Positions 1 through 6,058 of a stretch of 7,557 nucleotides of DNA are shown here, piece by piece; within the stretch, counting starts at the first letter, position 1, and each line of letters starts with the position of its first letter. Location of the stretch: positions 175-7,731 of the forward strand of contig DAFR01000016.1 of the NCBI GenBank assembly GCA_002497965.1, written 5' to 3'. Made by a program: the position numbers and the translations under genes. Under the pieces are notes generated by a model that was given only the letters and a program-made list of their open reading frames with translations, was not told the origin of the DNA and ran no database searches. This stretch comes from Methanomicrobiaceae archaeon UBA436 (GTDB lineage Archaea; Halobacteriota; Methanomicrobia; Methanomicrobiales; Methanoculleaceae).

Positions 1-116
1 AAGGGCGGCACGACCCCTGCATCGCTCCCAGGATCCTCCCTGTTGCAGAGTGTATGCTTGCGCTCGTGATCATCGACGCGATGCTCGAAGAGGCGAAGTA
101 CCGCGGCTGGGATTAG
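1..116 (+). CDS. aroC: Chorismate synthase, C-terminal fragment (5' end outside window)
   Basis: The reading frame starting at base 3 gives 37 residues, beginning [10 protein letters not shown] and ending YRGWD before a TAG stop at 114-116. The GRHDPC(I/V).PR segment, followed by a PVAE.M.ALV helix, is the well-conserved C-terminal signature of chorismate synthase. This enzyme converts 5-enolpyruvylshikimate-3-phosphate to chorismate with reduced FMN, the last common step of aromatic amino acid synthesis. Only about a tenth of the usual ~360-residue protein is visible, so the active site cannot be checked. The gene is convergent with aroD, which supports a shikimate-pathway cluster extending to the left. 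The fragment is too short to be called by length, and the identification rests on the motif. Confidence 0.9.
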   Translation, partial: GRHDPCIAPRILPVAECMLALVIIDAMLEEAKYRGWD

Positions 117-126
117 CGCCTGCACA

Positions 127-146
127 GCGGTGGCGTTACCCGCCGC
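127..146 (+). terminator. Stem-loop between convergent aroC and aroD
   Basis: Bases 127-133 pair with 140-146 (six Watson-Crick pairs and one G.U on the + strand RNA) around a 6-nt loop. The stem nearly fills the 31-bp spacer between the two stop codons. No T-run follows, although archaeal termination usually depends on one, so this may be a 3'-end stabilising structure rather than a true terminator. Confidence 0.3.
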
Positions 147-147
147 C

Positions 148-777
148 TCACCCCAACAGTTCGGCGATCTCGCGCATCTCCCGGATATGGTACTGCCCTT
201 CGGCCATCGGTCTTCCCGCGTGGCAGAAGACAAACTCTGAACCGAAGAGCGGCAGGATCGCGCGGGCGAAACGGAACCTGCCGCCCATGACGCTTGTGCA
301 GATTGGTTTCTGCGCATTGGCGGTAAACCGGAGGAGGTCGAGGAGTTCGTCCGGGTTTTCTGGCCGAACGACTATCTTCGGTATATCGCCGTACGACCTG
401 AGCGTCCTCTCGATCCTCTCCAGGTCTGCCTGGCCGGGCATATCGTCTGTGTGGAGGGAGGCCAGGATCCTGGCCCCCTGGCTCCTGAGGGAGGGGGCAT
501 GCTTGCTGTAGCGCGTCTCAACGTCAACGATATCGACGTAGCCTGCAATCGGCCCGACTATCCCGGCCCAGAGGTCGGCATCGCCGACAAAGCCCCCTCC
601 TTCCTCCCTGCTCCTTAGCGTGGCGATCAGGGGGATGGCGGTCATCTCCCGGATTGCACGGACGTGATTCAGCAGGTCGCCCTCCATACGGTCGAGCCTG
701 ATCTCGATGAACGCGGGGTTGTATTCCAGCACCCCGTTGATGAGGGCGGGGTCGTCCACTGATACGACGATCTTCAT
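148..777 (-). CDS. aroD: 3-dehydroquinate dehydratase, type I (AroD)
   Basis: This 209-residue cytosolic enzyme dehydrates 3-dehydroquinate to 3-dehydroshikimate, the third step of the shikimate pathway, through a Schiff base. The class I residues are readable in order: EIR (Glu25, Arg27), LRSREEGG (Arg55, Glu59), SLH with catalytic His109, DIPKIVV with Schiff-base Lys134, an MGG...R segment with Arg172, FGS (178-180) and EGQ with Gln195. The length fits the single-domain archaeal form, and no shikimate dehydrogenase is fused. The loop that reads S-A-P-G-Q in enterobacterial enzymes is M-A-E-G-Q here (191-195). The frame is open upstream to 933, but family proteins begin close to the first beta strand (MKIVVSV), and a TATA box lies about 30 bp upstream of this ATG, so I chose 777. 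The gene is convergent with aroC and divergent from the XRE-CBS regulator. Confidence 0.93.
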   Translation of the reverse strand: MKIVVSVDDPALINGVLEYNPAFIEIRLDRMEGDLLNHVRAIREMTAIPLIATLRSREEGGGFVGDADLWAGIVGPIAGYVDIVDVETRYSKHAPSLRSQGARILASLHTDDMPGQADLERIERTLRSYGDIPKIVVRPENPDELLDLLRFTANAQKPICTSVMGGRFRFARAILPLFGSEFVFCHAGRPMAEGQYHIREMREIAELLG

Positions 778-800
778 ACCTGCTGGATGTATTCCATGCT

Positions 801-813
801 TATATCTTAAATA
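801..813 (-). promoter_or_regulatory. TATA-box region of aroD
   Basis: Read on the minus strand this is TATTTAAGATATA, centred about 27-33 bp upstream of the aroD ATG at 777. With the usual archaeal TATA-to-start distance of about 25 bp, transcription would begin within a few nt of the ATG. No convincing Shine-Dalgarno lies at a proper distance, which fits a leaderless or nearly leaderless mRNA. Confidence 0.5.
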
Positions 814-955
814 CCTGTCATGCACCCTTTTGCGCCTGAGGATCTTGAGGCTGCCAGAACAGAGTGTCTTCAGGCCGTGCCCTGGTTTGATGAACCCGGT
901 CATGGACGACGGATCCGCCGGGGATCTGCCCACATCCCCGCTATCAGGTCTGCGG

Positions 956-973
956 CTTACCGGTCTTACCGGT
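956..973. repeat. Perfect 9-bp tandem repeat, possible operator
   Basis: CTTACCGGT occurs twice back to back (956-964 and 965-973). Each unit ends in the palindrome ACCGGT, so two identical self-complementary hexamers sit 9 bp apart. The element lies 28 bp upstream of the TATA box of the XRE-CBS regulator and about 180 bp from the aroD start. Its position and spacing suit a protein-binding site, perhaps for the adjacent HTH protein itself. Binding is inference. Confidence 0.4.
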
Positions 974-1000
974 TTTTCACGCTCACGGCCCGCAGGCAGG

Positions 1001-1008
1001 TATATATT
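1001..1008 (+). promoter_or_regulatory. TATA box of the XRE-CBS regulator gene
   Basis: TATATATT is followed by an A-rich stretch. Its centre is 29.5 bp upstream of the ATG at 1034 but only 17.5 bp from the in-frame ATG at 1022. This favours 1034 as the translated start of a leaderless message. Just downstream, GTAA-AAAA-TTAC (1009-1020) forms a short inverted repeat near the predicted transcription start and could be part of an autoregulatory site. Confidence 0.6.
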
Positions 1009-1033
1009 GTAAAAAATTACTATGGGTAATCAA

Positions 1034-1597
1034 ATGGAGATCCCAACTCCAGCGGAACTTCGTGCAAAAAGGATCCAGATGGGCTTAAAACAGGCTGATG
1101 TGGCCAGAATGGCCGGAATCAGCCAGTCCATGGTGGCGCGGATCGAGGCGGGCAGCGTGGATCCGAGAGTCAGCACGCTCGCAAAGATCGTGAACGTCCT
1201 GCAGGCAGCGGAGAAGTCGGCGGTAACAGCGGCCGACGTGATGCACTCCCCGGTCTTTTCAGTCACGCCGGAAGATCCCGTCAGCCGCGCCATCGAGATC
1301 ATGGGGAAAAAAGGCATATCACAGTTGCCGGTGCTCGAGAACGGGGTGCCCATCGGCTGCATATCCGAGTCGGCCATCACGAACGCAATGGAAGAGGGAG
1401 GACTTCACCAGAAATGTCCGCGGGTGGTGAGGGACTACATGGAGCCGGGTTTCCCGACGGTCCCTCCAACAACGCCGATAGACACGGTCGTCCACCTGCT
1501 GCGCCACAGTCATGCTGTAATCGTCATCGAGAAAGGGAAGGTGCAGGGTGTGATCACCAGGCACGACCTGATTTCGCTGATAACGCAGGTTTTTTAG
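1034..1597 (+). CDS. XRE-type HTH regulator with two C-terminal CBS domains (COG3620-like)
   Basis: This is a predicted ligand-responsive DNA-binding protein of 187 residues. Residues 8-56 form a Cro/C1-type helix-turn-helix ([20 protein letters not shown], then RIE.G...P...TL..I). Two CBS motifs follow, at about 66-119 (starting [10 protein letters not shown]) and 133-184 (starting [10 protein letters not shown]), and such pairs usually bind adenosyl nucleotides or S-adenosylmethionine. The second CBS has the nucleotide-contact pattern T175-R-H-D178. The first has S111-E-S-A114 and lacks the Asp, so perhaps only one site binds ligand. An in-frame ATG at 1022 would add four residues, but the TATA spacing favours 1034. 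The gene is divergent from aroD, suggesting it may control aroD, itself or both, though no target is proven. It ends in a four-base overlap with the end of tpiA. HTH and CBS domains are clear. The ligand and regulon are unknown. Confidence 0.9.
   Translation: MEIPTPAELRAKRIQMGLKQADVARMAGISQSMVARIEAGSVDPRVSTLAKIVNVLQAAEKSAVTAADVMHSPVFSVTPEDPVSRAIEIMGKKGISQLPVLENGVPIGCISESAITNAMEEGGLHQKCPRVVRDYMEPGFPTVPPTTPIDTVVHLLRHSHAVIVIEKGKVQGVITRHDLISLITQVF
1590..1595 (+). terminator. Oligo-T run at the 3' end of the regulator gene
   Basis: Six consecutive T residues run into the TAG stop of the regulator. Archaeal RNA polymerase commonly terminates at short T-runs without a hairpin, so this may be part of the regulator's termination signal. 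It also lies within the end of the opposing tpiA gene. Most release would have to occur downstream to preserve the stop codon, so support is weak. Confidence 0.25.
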
Positions 1598-2268
1598 ACC
1601 AGGGAGACCAGGTCACGGAGGACCGCCTCGGGGTCTTCAGCCTTGACCACGCTCGAGGCAAGGAGAACGCCGCATGTCCCGAGATCGATGGCGATCTTCA
1701 CGCACTCGCCGGACTGGATCCCTGCCCCCGTCAGGACTTTTACGTTCGGGTTAACCCCCCGGACTGCGTTGACGGAACGCTCGATTATACCGGGATCGGC
1801 CTTTGAGACCGATACCCCGCTCCCGATCAGCTCGGGGGGTTCGATCGCCACGTAGTCGGGGCCGAGCACTGCGGCGGCAGCGCTGGTAGCATCGTTGTTT
1901 GTGCAGACGACCGACTCAAGGCGGAGCCTCCTGGCAGCCAGAACACAGGCGTCGATATCCGCAAGGGTGAGACGGCGCTCGGAGTGGTTGATCAGGGTGC
2001 CACGGGCGCCCGCAGACCGGACAGATTCCGGAAGAATATGACCGGTGTGGGCACCAGGGCTGATCGGGTCGATATGCTGGGCGTAGACCGGGATCGAGTA
2101 GTGGTGGCTCATCGGGTGGAGTTCGGTGAAGGTCGGCGCGATACCTATGACCGCTCCGCTCTCTTTTGCCACGGTCTCGGCCGCAGCAGCTATCCGATGG
2201 GCGTTGCTGCCCATACCTTCCTTGTAGGTCTTGAGGTTGATCAGGATGAACGGCGAATCCATATCCAT
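1594..2268 (-). CDS. tpiA: Triosephosphate isomerase, archaeal type
   Basis: This cytosolic enzyme interconverts dihydroxyacetone phosphate and glyceraldehyde 3-phosphate, and in methanogens it serves mainly gluconeogenesis. At 224 residues it is the short archaeal (beta/alpha)8 form, against about 250 in bacteria. Visible active-site elements are NLKTY with Lys13, NHSER with the electrophile His95, EPPELIGSG with the catalytic base Glu143 and the closing loop, and GAGIQSG (181-187) plus LLASS near the C-terminus for phosphate binding. The start is uncertain: ATG codons at 2268 and 2262 and a GTG at 2271 all precede the first strand. I chose 2268 because of the TATA-like element centred near 2301.5. 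The frame stays open to 2382 through a TTG, but that extension matches nothing in the family. The U32 gene ends 91 bp upstream on the same strand, so read-through co-transcription is possible. Confidence 0.95.
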   Translation of the reverse strand: MDMDSPFILINLKTYKEGMGSNAHRIAAAAETVAKESGAVIGIAPTFTELHPMSHHYSIPVYAQHIDPISPGAHTGHILPESVRSAGARGTLINHSERRLTLADIDACVLAARRLRLESVVCTNNDATSAAAAVLGPDYVAIEPPELIGSGVSVSKADPGIIERSVNAVRGVNPNVKVLTGAGIQSGECVKIAIDLGTCGVLLASSVVKAEDPEAVLRDLVSLV

Positions 2269-2298
2269 CACGTCTGCCTGATAGGTTGCTCCACCCTG

Positions 2299-2304
2299 TA
2301 TTAA
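2299..2304 (-). promoter_or_regulatory. Possible TATA box of tpiA
   Basis: TTAATA on the minus strand is centred about 33 bp upstream of the ATG at 2268. It lies in the 91-bp gap after the U32 gene and would give tpiA its own promoter with a short leader. The match is modest, and a purine-rich GGTGGAG further downstream (2289-2295) is too far from the start codons to act as a ribosome binding site. Confidence 0.35.
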
Positions 2305-2359
2305 CTCTGATGCAGGCCGCGGTCTTTCATCAACCCCAACCAATCCTGCGGGACGACCC

Positions 2360-4897
2360 TCAACCCTCAATACCCCTGACAAAATGCCCGCCGGTGATGC
2401 CGCCGAGAGCCCGCCGTTTCACCTCGTTCCTGAGCCCGGGCAGTAGACCGAAGTCCCCACGGGCCACAGCATCGACCGCGGCCCGGTAGAAGCGGGCCAT
2501 CTCCCCGGCGTAGCGGGGGCCCCGGCCCCGTGCATCGATGGCAACGGAGTCTATACCCATCTCCGCAATCTCCGGGAGGTGGTCGATCAGGCAGGTCTCA
2601 ACCGCGTTTGCGATGTAAGTCCTGCCCTCACAGTCGCACCTGAGCGGGAATACCCGGTTGCGCCCATCCTGCAGCCCGATAAACCCTCTGCTGCAACCTG
2701 CTTCGCCGGCGACGCCTTCCACCAGCCGGTCCTCGCTCACCATTGCCTCGATGCTGCCCTGGACCAGCACCTCGAGTTCCAGCGTCCCGCCGGTCGAGGC
2801 TGCAAGCCCGGCGAGGTCGTCGGCCGGGAGTTCCGGGGATGCCGTGCACCGCAGGAACAGCCCATCCAGTCTCGCGGCGGTGCGATGGTTCCAGAGGTTC
2901 AGTCCGGCGGCGCCGTAGAGGTTCATCCGCGGTTCGGCCCGCCTCACAGCATCAGCAGCGCCCATCCCGCTCACCATCACCCCGCTAACGCCTGCCCCGT
3001 ATAGCGACGGCAGGATGGGCGTCGCCGCGTCCAGGAACGACCGCCGGGTGATTGCCGGCCATTTCCAGACAACCTCCGCACCGCCGTCCCGGCAGACGCT
3101 GGCAGCCTCTTTGAGGAGGGAGGGAACGGCGGCCACTTCCAGGTAGACCGTCCCCGCCCCTCCACTGACAGCAGCCTCCACACCCTCCAGGGCGTCGGTG
3201 TAGACCGAGACCGACGGGACGCTGCGTCCCCGGTTGAGCGCCGCTGCTTGTTCCATCCCGGTGAGCGCCCTTTCAAGCCATTGCCGGGCCGCATGAACCG
3301 CCTCCGCGTCCGGGCGTCGCGCGGCAAGGAGGGTCTCCTTGACGGCCTCAAGAAACTCCCGCCGGACGCGGTTCAACTCTCCGAGCGGGGCAAAGAGGCC
3401 GCCCGGGTAGCGGATATCCATGCTCCTTATCACAAACGGCGTCCCCCCGGTCTTCCCGAACTGTGCGGCTATCTGCTCCTCGGTCAGCGGCCGGTTCCGT
3501 GCCGCATCCATCCGGAGATCGGGGCGGTAACGCACCCGAAGCGGTTTACCACCCGGCAACTCGACGACCGCCTCCAGGCAGGGCGTCGCTCCATCCCAGG
3601 TGACCAGGAGATCTAGTTGCAGCGGTTCAGGGGCCGCCTCCATTATCCTCTTTGCCCCGTCCTCAAGATCCATGCTCTTTGTGAGGAAGACCCGTGCACC
3701 GGGCGTTACCGGCGCAGGGACGCTGAGTCGCAGCGTGCCGTTCCTGACAGTGACTGCCCCCCGGAGAACCGCTCCCACATCCATCGCGGGGTCATCTGTG
3801 CAGAAGACCAGCCCGTCGCCTGAACGGGGCACGATATCCCCGGCAAGGCGGACGGTTGCCTCCCCTCTCCGCGGGTCGTAACCGGTGACCCGCCCGAGGT
3901 GGAGCCCCCGGTTCCCGGGCCGGTCGCGGGCCATGATATCGCGGGCGCCGAGGATGTAGCCCTCTGTGAACTCCCGGTTGAACGCGAGCGCCAGGTCCCG
4001 CAGATCCTCCCTTGATGGCGACCAGTCGCCGCCGGCGGCGATCGCGTCGAGAGCCCGCCGGTAGATCCGGGTCACGATGGCGACGTAGGCGGGAGAACGC
4101 ATCCTGCCCTCGATCTTTAGCGAGGTCACCGGTGCCCGCACCAGCCTATCGAGGTAGGGGTAGACGCAGAGGTCCCGCGTAGATAGAAGGTATCGGTCAT
4201 TCACGGGGAGGGGCTCCTGATCTACCGGCCGACCGTATTCGTCCACCCCGCCGGCCACGAGCCGGTAGGGTTTCCGGCACGGTTGGGCGCACATCCCACG
4301 GTTCCCGCTGCGGCCGCCGATGACCGAGGAGAGGAGGCACTGACCGGAGTAAGAGTAGCAGAGGGCACCGTGGGCGAAGACCTCAAGACCCACCCCTCGT
4401 GCACCGGGATCGGCCGCTATATCTTCAATTTCTGGAATGGTGAGTTCCCGCGCCAGAACCACCCTGGAGAAGCCTTCTCCAGCGGCCCTCAGAACGCCTT
4501 CACGGTTGTGTATCGTCATCTGGGTGGATGCGTGGAGTGGGAGGTCCGGGACGACCTCCCGTGCAAGCGCCGCCACACCGGGATCCTGAACCAGGACGGC
4601 GTCTGCTCCGATCTCGTAGAGACGGTTCAGGTATCGGGCCAGATCGGAGAGTTCTGCATCCCTGACCAGGATGTTCACGGTGACATAGACCCTGACACCG
4701 CGCAGGTGGGCGTAATCAATGGCGGAGACGAGTTCCTCCTCCGAGAAGTTCGCCGCGTAGTGCCGGGCACCGAACCGTCTCCCGGCAAGGTAGACGGCAT
4801 CGGCACCAGCGCTGACCGCTGCAGCCAGAGCCTCAGGAGACCCCGCCGGCGCAAGCAGTTCTGGCAACCCTGCACCACGAAGATTATAGTACGGCAT
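2360..4897 (-). CDS. U32 family protein (DUF3656-type), RlhA/TrhP-related, with second degenerate U32 domain
   Basis: This 845-residue cytosolic protein starts with [17 protein letters not shown], the usual N-terminus of the U32 family. The family signature follows at 171-190 ([18 protein letters not shown]). Cys180, Cys187, Cys203 and Cys207 fit the four-cysteine iron-sulfur set known in this family, and KIEGRMRS (261-268) and [11 protein letters not shown] (305-315) complete the first domain. Residues about 340-530 contain beta-rich and DUF3656-like sequence ([19 protein letters not shown]). Residues about 560-815 look like a second U32 barrel without the first cysteines. Although named peptidases, characterised long members such as E. 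coli RlhA hydroxylate 23S rRNA cytidine 2501 and shorter TrhP modifies tRNA uridine 34. An RNA-hydroxylation role is therefore likelier than proteolysis, but the substrate is inferred. Only one ATG precedes the conserved start, and a TATA box sits 31 bp upstream. Confidence 0.9.
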   Translation of the reverse strand: MPYYNLRGAGLPELLAPAGSPEALAAAVSAGADAVYLAGRRFGARHYAANFSEEELVSAIDYAHLRGVRVYVTVNILVRDAELSDLARYLNRLYEIGADAVLVQDPGVAALAREVVPDLPLHASTQMTIHNREGVLRAAGEGFSRVVLARELTIPEIEDIAADPGARGVGLEVFAHGALCYSYSGQCLLSSVIGGRSGNRGMCAQPCRKPYRLVAGGVDEYGRPVDQEPLPVNDRYLLSTRDLCVYPYLDRLVRAPVTSLKIEGRMRSPAYVAIVTRIYRRALDAIAAGGDWSPSREDLRDLALAFNREFTEGYILGARDIMARDRPGNRGLHLGRVTGYDPRRGEATVRLAGDIVPRSGDGLVFCTDDPAMDVGAVLRGAVTVRNGTLRLSVPAPVTPGARVFLTKSMDLEDGAKRIMEAAPEPLQLDLLVTWDGATPCLEAVVELPGGKPLRVRYRPDLRMDAARNRPLTEEQIAAQFGKTGGTPFVIRSMDIRYPGGLFAPLGELNRVRREFLEAVKETLLAARRPDAEAVHAARQWLERALTGMEQAAALNRGRSVPSVSVYTDALEGVEAAVSGGAGTVYLEVAAVPSLLKEAASVCRDGGAEVVWKWPAITRRSFLDAATPILPSLYGAGVSGVMVSGMGAADAVRRAEPRMNLYGAAGLNLWNHRTAARLDGLFLRCTASPELPADDLAGLAASTGGTLELEVLVQGSIEAMVSEDRLVEGVAGEAGCSRGFIGLQDGRNRVFPLRCDCEGRTYIANAVETCLIDHLPEIAEMGIDSVAIDARGRGPRYAGEMARFYRAAVDAVARGDFGLLPGLRNEVKRRALGGITGGHFVRGIEG

Positions 4898-4925
4898 CTC
4901 TATGTTAGGGTTCGCCCCGGATGCC

Positions 4926-4931
4926 TATATA
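4926..4931 (-). promoter_or_regulatory. TATA box of the U32 gene
   Basis: TATATA within GAGTATATAGGC on the minus strand is centred 31.5 bp upstream of the ATG at 4897. That places the predicted transcript start about five nt before the ATG. There is no Shine-Dalgarno in the remaining bases (CATAGAG), so the message is probably leaderless or nearly so. Confidence 0.55.
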
Positions 4932-4991
4932 CTCGTTCCAGCGGCGCAGGTGTGTGTTCCATTTTAAGGGTTTCCCTCTGGCTATACCTCT

Positions 4992-5015
4992 AAATTGCCC
5001 CGGATAATCCAATTT
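4992..5015. repeat. Short inverted repeat upstream of the U32 gene
   Basis: AAATTG (4992-4997) and CAATTT (5010-5015) are perfect inverted arms separated by 12 bp, in the 193-bp spacer between the U32 gene and the ABC ATPase gene. It lies about 60 bp upstream of the U32 TATA box, where an activator or repressor site could be. Six-base AT-rich arms can easily arise by chance. Confidence 0.2.
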
Positions 5016-5049
5016 GCACGGGAGGGGGACAACGATTCCGGTGTACAAA

Positions 5050-5086
5050 CCCGCCCTCCTCCAGTCGTCCCTTTGAGGACGGCGGG
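5050..5086 (-). terminator. GC-rich hairpin 3' of the ABC ATPase gene
   Basis: Bases 5050-5061 and 5075-5086 form a 12-bp stem with one internal mismatch around a 13-nt loop. It begins four bases past the stop codon of the ATPase gene. In that gene's direction the stem is followed by TTTGT. This suits a transcription terminator or a 3'-end stabilising structure. The T-run is short for an archaeal terminator. Confidence 0.5.
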
Positions 5087-5090
5087 CAAC

Positions 5091-5978
5091 TCACTGCCCG
5101 ATCTTTAACAGCATCTCTTCAAGTGTCGGGTAGTGCGACTCGATCCGCTCTATCGTTGCGCCGGCGGCCGCAAGCGTCGCGGTCATCCTGTTCAGGTCTT
5201 CGATGCTGTGCGCCTCTGCCATGTAGCGGCCATTGGAGGCGATGTAACTGACCGGGGTTGAAAACGTCGCGGGATCGGGGATCCTGAAGAAGATCTGGTA
5301 GGTGATCGAGCCAAATGCCTCCCGGAGTTCGTGCATGCTGCCTTTTGCCACCACCTTCCCCCGGCGCAGTATCAGGATCAGGTCGCAGGCCTCTTCCACC
5401 TGGAAGAGGTTGTGGGCGGAGAAGACCACCGTCTTGCCCTGATTGCGCAGCCCCTTGATGTAGTCGAGCACCGAGCGTGAGGTCATGGGGTCGAGGCCGG
5501 AGGTGGGTTCGTCGTATATGAGCAGGTCCGGATCGTGGATCAGCGATCGCGCTATTGCGACCTTCCGCTTCATCCCTTTCGAGAGTTCACCGATCTTCTT
5601 GCCATCGGGATCCAGCATGAGTTCGTCGAGGAGTTCCCTCGACCGTTTCCTGATTACGTCTGCTGGAAGACCGTAGATCTCACCGAAGAACGCAAGGTAC
5701 GCCTCAACGCTCATGGTCTCGTAGAGCCTGGACTCTTCCGGCAGGTATCCAAGGTTCCGTTTCAGATCGAGCGGTCTTTTAACAACGTCGATCCCGTTTA
5801 TGACAAGACTGCCCGCCGTCGGCGAGATAAGTCCGGCCATGATCTTTAAAAGAGTGGTCTTGCCCGCGCCGTTATGCCCGATCACCCCGAAGATCTCCCC
5901 ATCGTCAAGGTCAAACGAGACGCCGTCGAGGGCCGGGAACTCGCCGTAATACTTGACAAGATTGCGGGCCGTTATCAT
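5091..5978 (-). CDS. ABC-2 type exporter ATP-binding protein
   Basis: This 295-residue cytoplasmic ATPase is of the multidrug/Na+ exporter class (CcmA/NatA/DrrA-like, COG1131). Walker A is GHNGAGKTT (34-42), the signature is LSKGM (132-136), Walker B is LLIYDEP (152-158) followed by the D-loop SGLD, and the switch His is 189 in SAHN. The Q-loop region reads GYLPEE (77-82), with Glu where a Gln is often found. Residues about 222-295 form an accessory C-terminal domain of unknown role, ending in PTLEEMLLKI as usual in this class. The frame is open to 6044 (GTG), but ATP-binding subunits start just before the first strand (MITARNLVKYYG), and a TATA-like box fits that ATG. The partner permease is the divergent gene 80 bp away. 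The transported substrate cannot be deduced. Confidence 0.93.
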   Translation of the reverse strand: MITARNLVKYYGEFPALDGVSFDLDDGEIFGVIGHNGAGKTTLLKIMAGLISPTAGSLVINGIDVVKRPLDLKRNLGYLPEESRLYETMSVEAYLAFFGEIYGLPADVIRKRSRELLDELMLDPDGKKIGELSKGMKRKVAIARSLIHDPDLLIYDEPTSGLDPMTSRSVLDYIKGLRNQGKTVVFSAHNLFQVEEACDLILILRRGKVVAKGSMHELREAFGSITYQIFFRIPDPATFSTPVSYIASNGRYMAEAHSIEDLNRMTATLAAAGATIERIESHYPTLEEMLLKIGQ

Positions 5979-6004
5979 CCGGTATCTCTTTTGTCTCCGA
6001 TGCC

Positions 6005-6012
6005 TACTAATA
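6005..6012 (-). promoter_or_regulatory. Weak TATA-like box of the ABC ATPase gene
   Basis: TATTAGTA on the minus strand is centred 30.5 bp upstream of the ATG at 5978. It lies inside CCTA-CTAA-TAGG (6003-6014), a short inverted repeat on which a repressor could sit. It is a poor TATA match, and the call depends mostly on the spacing shared with other genes in the window. Confidence 0.35.
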
Positions 6013-6024
6013 GGTTGCCCTACA

Positions 6025-6032
6025 GAAATATG
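6025..6032 (+). promoter_or_regulatory. TATA-like box of the permease gene
   Basis: GAAATATG is centred 30.5 bp upstream of the ATG at 6059. No Shine-Dalgarno precedes that ATG (the bases are CCGGGATCACC), consistent with a leaderless message. The centre is only 20 bp from that of the opposing ATPase promoter, so occupancy of one could affect the other. Confidence 0.4.
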
Positions 6033-6058
6033 CCTCTCAGACACCCTCCGGGATCACC

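Noticed and set aside
50..511. A 153-codon + strand frame across the aroC end and aroD
   Set aside because: It starts inside the aroC frame (out of phase) and is antisense to aroD, whose catalytic residues are intact. It is a shadow typical of GC-rich DNA.
778..933. N-terminal extension of aroD to a GTG at 933
   Set aside because: The extra 52 residues are basic, match no type I dehydroquinase, and would be read across the TATA box at 801-813.
820..1029. A 69-codon + strand frame in the aroD-regulator spacer
   Set aside because: It overlaps both predicted promoters and runs into the regulator start. It has no recognisable domain and no promoter or ribosome site of its own. Its first third looks mildly protein-like, but this is not enough to call a gene.
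2269..2382. N-terminal extension of tpiA to a TTG at 2382, overlapping the U32 gene
   Set aside because: Archaeal triosephosphate isomerases begin just before the NLKTY strand. The extension has no family support, and a TATA-like box lies inside it.
4283..4993. A 236-codon + strand frame antisense to the start of the U32 gene
   Set aside because: It is the complement of the conserved U32 N-terminal domain, shows no domain of its own, and spans the U32 promoter.
5979..6044. Upstream GTG start at 6044 for the ABC ATPase
   Set aside because: The 22 extra residues are basic and unconserved in type, and would be encoded across the predicted promoter. The ATG at 5978 sits where this family normally begins.
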